The notes beneath the pieces are model-generated. The model was not told where the DNA came from, searched no databases, and saw only the letters and a program-made list of their open reading frames with translations. This document shows, piece by piece, positions 60,183 through 64,000 of a stretch of 64,000 bases of DNA (the stretch's first letter is position 1; the number at the start of each line of letters is the position of its first letter). The translations under genes were made by a program, and so were the position numbers. Where the stretch lies: NCBI GenBank assembly GCA_905250125.1, contig CAJNOL010000229.1, forward strand, positions 1-64,000. Direction: 5' to 3'. The DNA is from Rotaria sordida (Eukaryota; Rotifera; Eurotatoria; Philodinida; Philodinidae).

Positions 60183-60364
60183 TACAGTAAAACCTCTCTA
60201 ATCTGAACACCTTCGGGACCAGTAAAAAGCGTTCATAATAAGAAGGTGTTCATAAAGGAGAGGTCTATTTCCAGCAAAAATCGATTTTTGGGACCGGCTA
60301 GAAGCGTTCGTAATAGCGAGGTGTTCATTAAGGAGGGGTGTTCACATATAGAGGTTTTACTGTA
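60183..60364. mobile_element. pogo/Tigger-like MITE, 178 bp
   Basis: Element 60185-60362 is bordered by TA on both sides. The termini CAGTAAAACCTCTCTAAT and ATAGAGGTTTTACTG are inverted repeats with the CAGT-AACCTCT pattern of pogo/Tigger elements. Inside, AAGCGTTC and GGTGTTCAT blocks occur twice. It is far too short to encode a transposase. A 67-codon frame across it is a chance reading. Confidence 0.75.
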
Positions 60365-60407
60365 TATACATGAACCATCTCACGCAACAGAGATCATAAT
60401 CACCTTT

Positions 60408-61010
60408 CATTTGACATTGATTCTATACAACGGCTATTGTTCTAAATAAGTTCTTTTAGCATAGACATATGTAAAGATGTGGGTTTTTCCAGCTGACCTT
60501 TAATTAAAAATGAATTAGTGAATATCTCTCTAACCATACGAGAAAAAACTAAGAAACTTCAAGATAGATTCTTTTTTATAAACTGCATCTATTGTAAGAT
60601 TTTCAGCAAAATCGGACTTCAAAAAAATCTCGTCTTAAAAACTGATTTTCTAGAGTCTGTCAAATCCAGAAACAAACATTATTGTCTTATGATCATCTAG
60701 AGATTTCGAAGAAGGATTTGTAATATTTGGAATTGGTTTCAAACTTCTCATCCAGTTATAAGTGCAATTTTTCGTTTATATATTTTTACTCTGACACGTC
60801 GCTAACGAAAAGTAACTCGTTTGTTTTTTGAAAAACCTAGACATGCTCAGAAAAACACTTTAAATAGAGATTTAATAGCCGTAGGAGTTGTCTGCAGAAT
60901 ATACTATTTAGTTTTCAAGAATGCTACTTCAATTCGAAGTTTCTTTTAAACTACAATGTATGAAATGAAAGTCAACATCCCTTTTTGTGTCACATCGGTA
61001 ACGTTAGCTT
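60408..61010 (+). repeat. Dispersed repeat family A, intergenic copy
   Basis: Same-orientation match to 26776-27360. A further short match (CTAACAAATGATTT, 61158 onward) lies beyond about 150 unmatched bases, implying an insertion in this copy or a deletion in the other. Confidence 0.75.
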
Positions 61011-61231
61011 TTTACTGATAACTCCTTTGAACAAAGATCTCTAGCACTGATTTTTTTGAAATATCTAGAATTACTTAATATACATGTAACACATAATAAT
61101 TAGCATCAGGAAAGTTCATTATCCCAATATACACAAGCTTTAATTTTGAGAACTTACGTCGCTAACAAATGATTTGACTCTTATATACGTAGTATATTAC
61201 TTCTGCTATACAGGCATATATCAGATGAATT

Positions 61232-62060
61232 ATAATGATTGCAACATCTAGTATTTTGCAAATATCTCAGCACAGATAAATCGTATAATCTTGATTTTTC
61301 TTTAAAAGACGAACCGTGAAATTCTCTACAAGAATGGTGATGAGAAATCCTATTGAGTCAGTTTTTGATGATATTTTTATAAGACTAAAAATGAAGTATT
61401 GTGTGATGGTAAAATGTCCCATTATTCTGAGAGAAATATTAATGACTATTTTTCATATGTCGGCACCAACAAACTATAAAAACACAAATTGTTTTTTTTT
61501 CACATGCCTCGTGAAATGTCTACCGCTTTTACATTACAAAAGTCTTTGAATTGTATTGATAAATTTTTTAAATGAGAAAAGGCAAAGACCTTCGTGATAT
61601 CGTTATTGTCCTTTATAAAAATGGAGGGAAAAGCTTCAGAAATCTCAAATATGTTGGCTAATAAGGTGCATCGTGCTACAGTTCACCATCAGATACAGCA
61701 ATTGAATCAAAGTAACTCGATTAATGTACACAAATCACCCGAAAGAAGACGAAATGAACAAACGAAAGGATTAATTACTTCAGATTTCTGAAGCTTTTCC
61801 CCCGTTTTTATGATGCGCAATAATAATATCACGAATGTCCTTACTTTTTGTCATGTACAAAATTCATTAACACAAGTCAAAAATCTTTTTAATATAAAAG
61901 CAATAGACATTCCATGTTGCATGTGAAACAAAAAATAATTTAAGCTTTCATGATTTGTTGGTATCGACACATATGTAAAATAGTCATTTATATTTCTCTC
62001 AGAATAATAGGACATTTCACCATCACAGAATGATTCATTTTTAGTGTTATAAAAAAATAA
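61232..62060 (+). mobile_element. Decayed Tc1/mariner element
   Basis: The left end (61232-61350) matches the terminal arm of the foldback element at 13080-14056, including CTCAGCA...CGTATAATCTTGAT. Bases 61385-61485 are inverted relative to 61950-62055. A transposase remnant lies between them. The outer right end was not located. Confidence 0.65.
61573..61791 (+). pseudogene. Tc1/mariner transposase N-terminus, frameshifted relic
   Basis: Two overlapping frames share the reading. The first (from 61573) begins MRKGKDLRDIVIVLYKNGGK; the second (from about 61621) continues with EISNMLANKVHRATVHHQI and NSINVHKSPERRR. Together they have the layout of the paired helix-turn-helix DNA-binding region of Tc1/mariner transposases (growth of the form D-I-V-L-Y-K-G-K-S, then a T-V-H recognition helix, then a basic hinge). 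The switch of frame near 61630-61650 and a stop at about 61790, with no DDE/D catalytic region following, show that it is a dead fragment. Confidence 0.65.
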
Positions 62061-62664
62061 AATTGATATTCACATTTTCTTTTTTTTTACTAGCTGTTGT
62101 TCAGTTATAAAACTAGACTATGAAATTTGATGTTTTCAATTGAACATTGAAATTATTACAGATTCACACTATAATACAAGTGTAATTCAAGACTAATAGA
62201 ATGTATTTACACCTTTTGAATATATGAAAAAAAAAAGCTTTTATTATCAAAATTATATTTCTAAGTATCTATTCATGAAGAGTGATATCTTTAGTGACAA
62301 TTATTAAAAAAAAAAGAACGTTAATAGTAGTTGTTTAATTTTCTTCTTAAAAAAATGAAAAAAAAAAGGTAAGGTAGTTTTTTCACCTTTCAAAGAAATG
62401 AAAATGACAATAATTTTATTTTTGATATCTAATTATTTTTGAATAAAATCTTTTTTTTTTTTAATTTTGTTTTAGTTCACTTAAAGTAAAAAGTATTTTT
62501 ATATAAATTGAAAATGAATCTAGAAAAGAAAAAGAAAAGGAAATGAGAAGCATATCATTTATTTTTTTTTGTATTTAAAAAGAAAATGCAAAAAAAAAGA
62601 ACTTGTCATTCATTATCAGAAAATTTTTTTATGTGAAATAACTGGTCTTATATCGACAATAACA

Positions 62665-63102
62665 ATGATATTTGTCTTTCTTATTTTTTATAGTAAGTCT
62701 AATATTCTAACATAAAATATTTATTTATTCTCAATTTTAGTGAATATTGTTTTATGTACATCAAATAATACAACTCAATTTGATAATTTCACTATTGAAT
62801 GGCAAGATTTTAATCTATTCAATTGTGCTGTACCAACAATAATGAATTTATCATTATTTACTTGTTTACCACCAGCTGGTTATACACAAGTTGATGACAT
62901 CAATTGTCTAAATATGACTTCTGTCGACTTTGACCAAAATATGTGTCAAATTACTACAGATACAGTTATTTATACGACAAGTACTTTAATAGTAACACAA
63001 GAAACAACAACATTGACAAGTACTTATAAACAAGTAGAAGTAAATAAAAATATAACATTTTTGAAAAAAATTTTATTTCGAATGAAATATTTAAACAGTT
63101 AA
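62665..63102 (+). CDS. Small secreted protein, 5' exons
   Basis: Exon 1 (62665-62692) starts ATG and encodes a hydrophobic run; it joins across a 48-bp intron (GTAAGT donor, TTTTAG acceptor) in phase 1 to exon 2 from 62741. The joined start MIFVFLIFY then MNIVLC reads as a signal peptide. Exon 2 encodes an extracellular-looking stretch with Cys residues, N-glycosylation motifs (NNT, NFT, NLS, NMT) and a Thr-rich end. It ends either at a donor after CAA (63033) or at the TAA at 63102. No family is recognised. If it continues, the next exons would lie beyond or within the repeats that follow. Confidence 0.45.
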
Positions 63103-63189
63103 TAAACTTAAACGATATTTGAGTTTTATCTACTTAGGAGGCATACCAAAATTAGTGGAGAAGATATTTTTATTCCTTATAAAAATCTT

Positions 63190-63735
63190 AAGGGACCCTC
63201 CACCTTTCCGGAGTTTCTGAAGAACGGCTCATCAGAAAATTTTGAAACTTTCAGAGTAGATAGATCTCAATGAGTAGAGTAAAACTTGTCTTAGAGTCAA
63301 AATCTCCAAATGCTTTCTTCTAGGGAATATCAGGGACGCAAAGGCTAAAAATCGCTCTGCTGTCTCAGCCGAAATATGTCCCATGGAGCTGAAACTGTTC
63401 CTACATATACTAGACACTGTTTGGAGTACCTACGTTTTTCGATTTCTTCTTATCTTCTTTTATTCGAATGGAGACATCAACATACTGAGCATACCCCCAA
63501 AAACACATGTTTTTTTTTACTGGAGATTTTTTTGTGAAATCTACAAAAAAAATCACCAGAATAATATTTTGCAAAATAAAAAAAATGTAGGTACCCAAAA
63601 CAGTGTCTAGTATCTGTAATAAAAAAAGCTTCAGCTCGATCGAACATATTGCATCGGAGAAATGGGGATGATTTTGTACTTTTTTTGTGTAAAAATTAAT
63701 TTCGAGAAAAACAAAAAGCAAAATTTTTTCGTATG
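63190..63735 (-). repeat. Dispersed repeat family C, copy 2
   Basis: Reverse-complement match to 54484-55015. The copy has internal inverted structure: ACTAGACACTGTTTGG near 63407 is answered by CAGTGTCTAGT near 63601. Short frames on both strands (63232-63721) are repeat-derived. Confidence 0.7.
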
Positions 63736-64000
63736 TATTAGGACTTTTTTCTCCAACTAGATTGATAGAAAACTGGCTGCATTCTGTTGTGTTAGGGATC
63801 TATGATCAATGTTCGAAGTACCTTTAGAATGAGAAATAATCATCATCATCATTAGAGAAGTTTTACATCGAATAAACAAATCATAGCGCGAGTTTTCTGA
63901 TAGAGAGTTTGAAAGTTGGATTTAATAAAAGTACTAACTAACAACGAAGACTCCTCATTTATATGGCATTTTACAGAGGATACATCGAGGCTATATTAGC
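63736..64000. other. Right edge of the window, nothing recognised
   Basis: AT-rich, no frame or repeat of note in the last 265 bases. Confidence 0.4.

Overview
The window is animal nuclear DNA, AT-rich, with intron-containing genes, and most likely comes from a bdelloid rotifer. Four things point that way: many introns of about 45-60 bp, a very high density of small foldback transposons, conserved metazoan genes, and several tracts of TGTGGG/CCCACA, which resembles the telomere repeat reported for bdelloids. The species call is an inference. A run of exactly 100 N (21258-21357) marks a scaffold gap.

Left part (1-21257) is repeat-rich. It holds foldback elements (457-2453, 7690-9908, 10069-11153, 13080-14056), a 160-bp inverted-repeat element made of GGATCC-type units, degenerate tandem repeats, and telomere-like tracts, some with G-rich and C-rich arms head to head. 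The one gene here (14777-18712, + strand) encodes a large multi-pass membrane protein. I read it as ubiquitin-like folds, an EF-hand and a gustatory-receptor-like seven-helix channel. Two of its exon junctions do not keep phase, so it may be decaying or contain sequence errors.

Middle part (21358-52174) holds three conserved genes, all on the - strand and closely spaced: a SCYL1-type pseudokinase (37809-52174, 14 exons, 767 aa), an insulin/IGF receptor family tyrosine kinase (25119-37542, 15 exons, 1347 aa), and a TBC1D10/whacked-type Rab GAP (21909-24921, 4 exons, 363 aa). All three splice models keep frame from ATG to stop. Gaps between neighbouring coding regions are only 197 and 266 bp, yet several introns are swollen to 1-5 kb by inserted foldback elements, including a piggyBac-like one in the receptor kinase domain. 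By family knowledge the products act in growth signalling, Golgi-ER COPI traffic and Rab/Arf-linked membrane traffic. Nothing in the sequence shows that they work together.

Right part (52175-64000) is mostly repeats: second copies of families seen inside the gene introns, a pogo/Tigger-like MITE, a Tc1/mariner transposase relic whose ends match the 13-kb foldback element, and the start of a small secreted-protein gene (62665 onward, + strand). I saw no tRNA, rRNA or CRISPR array.
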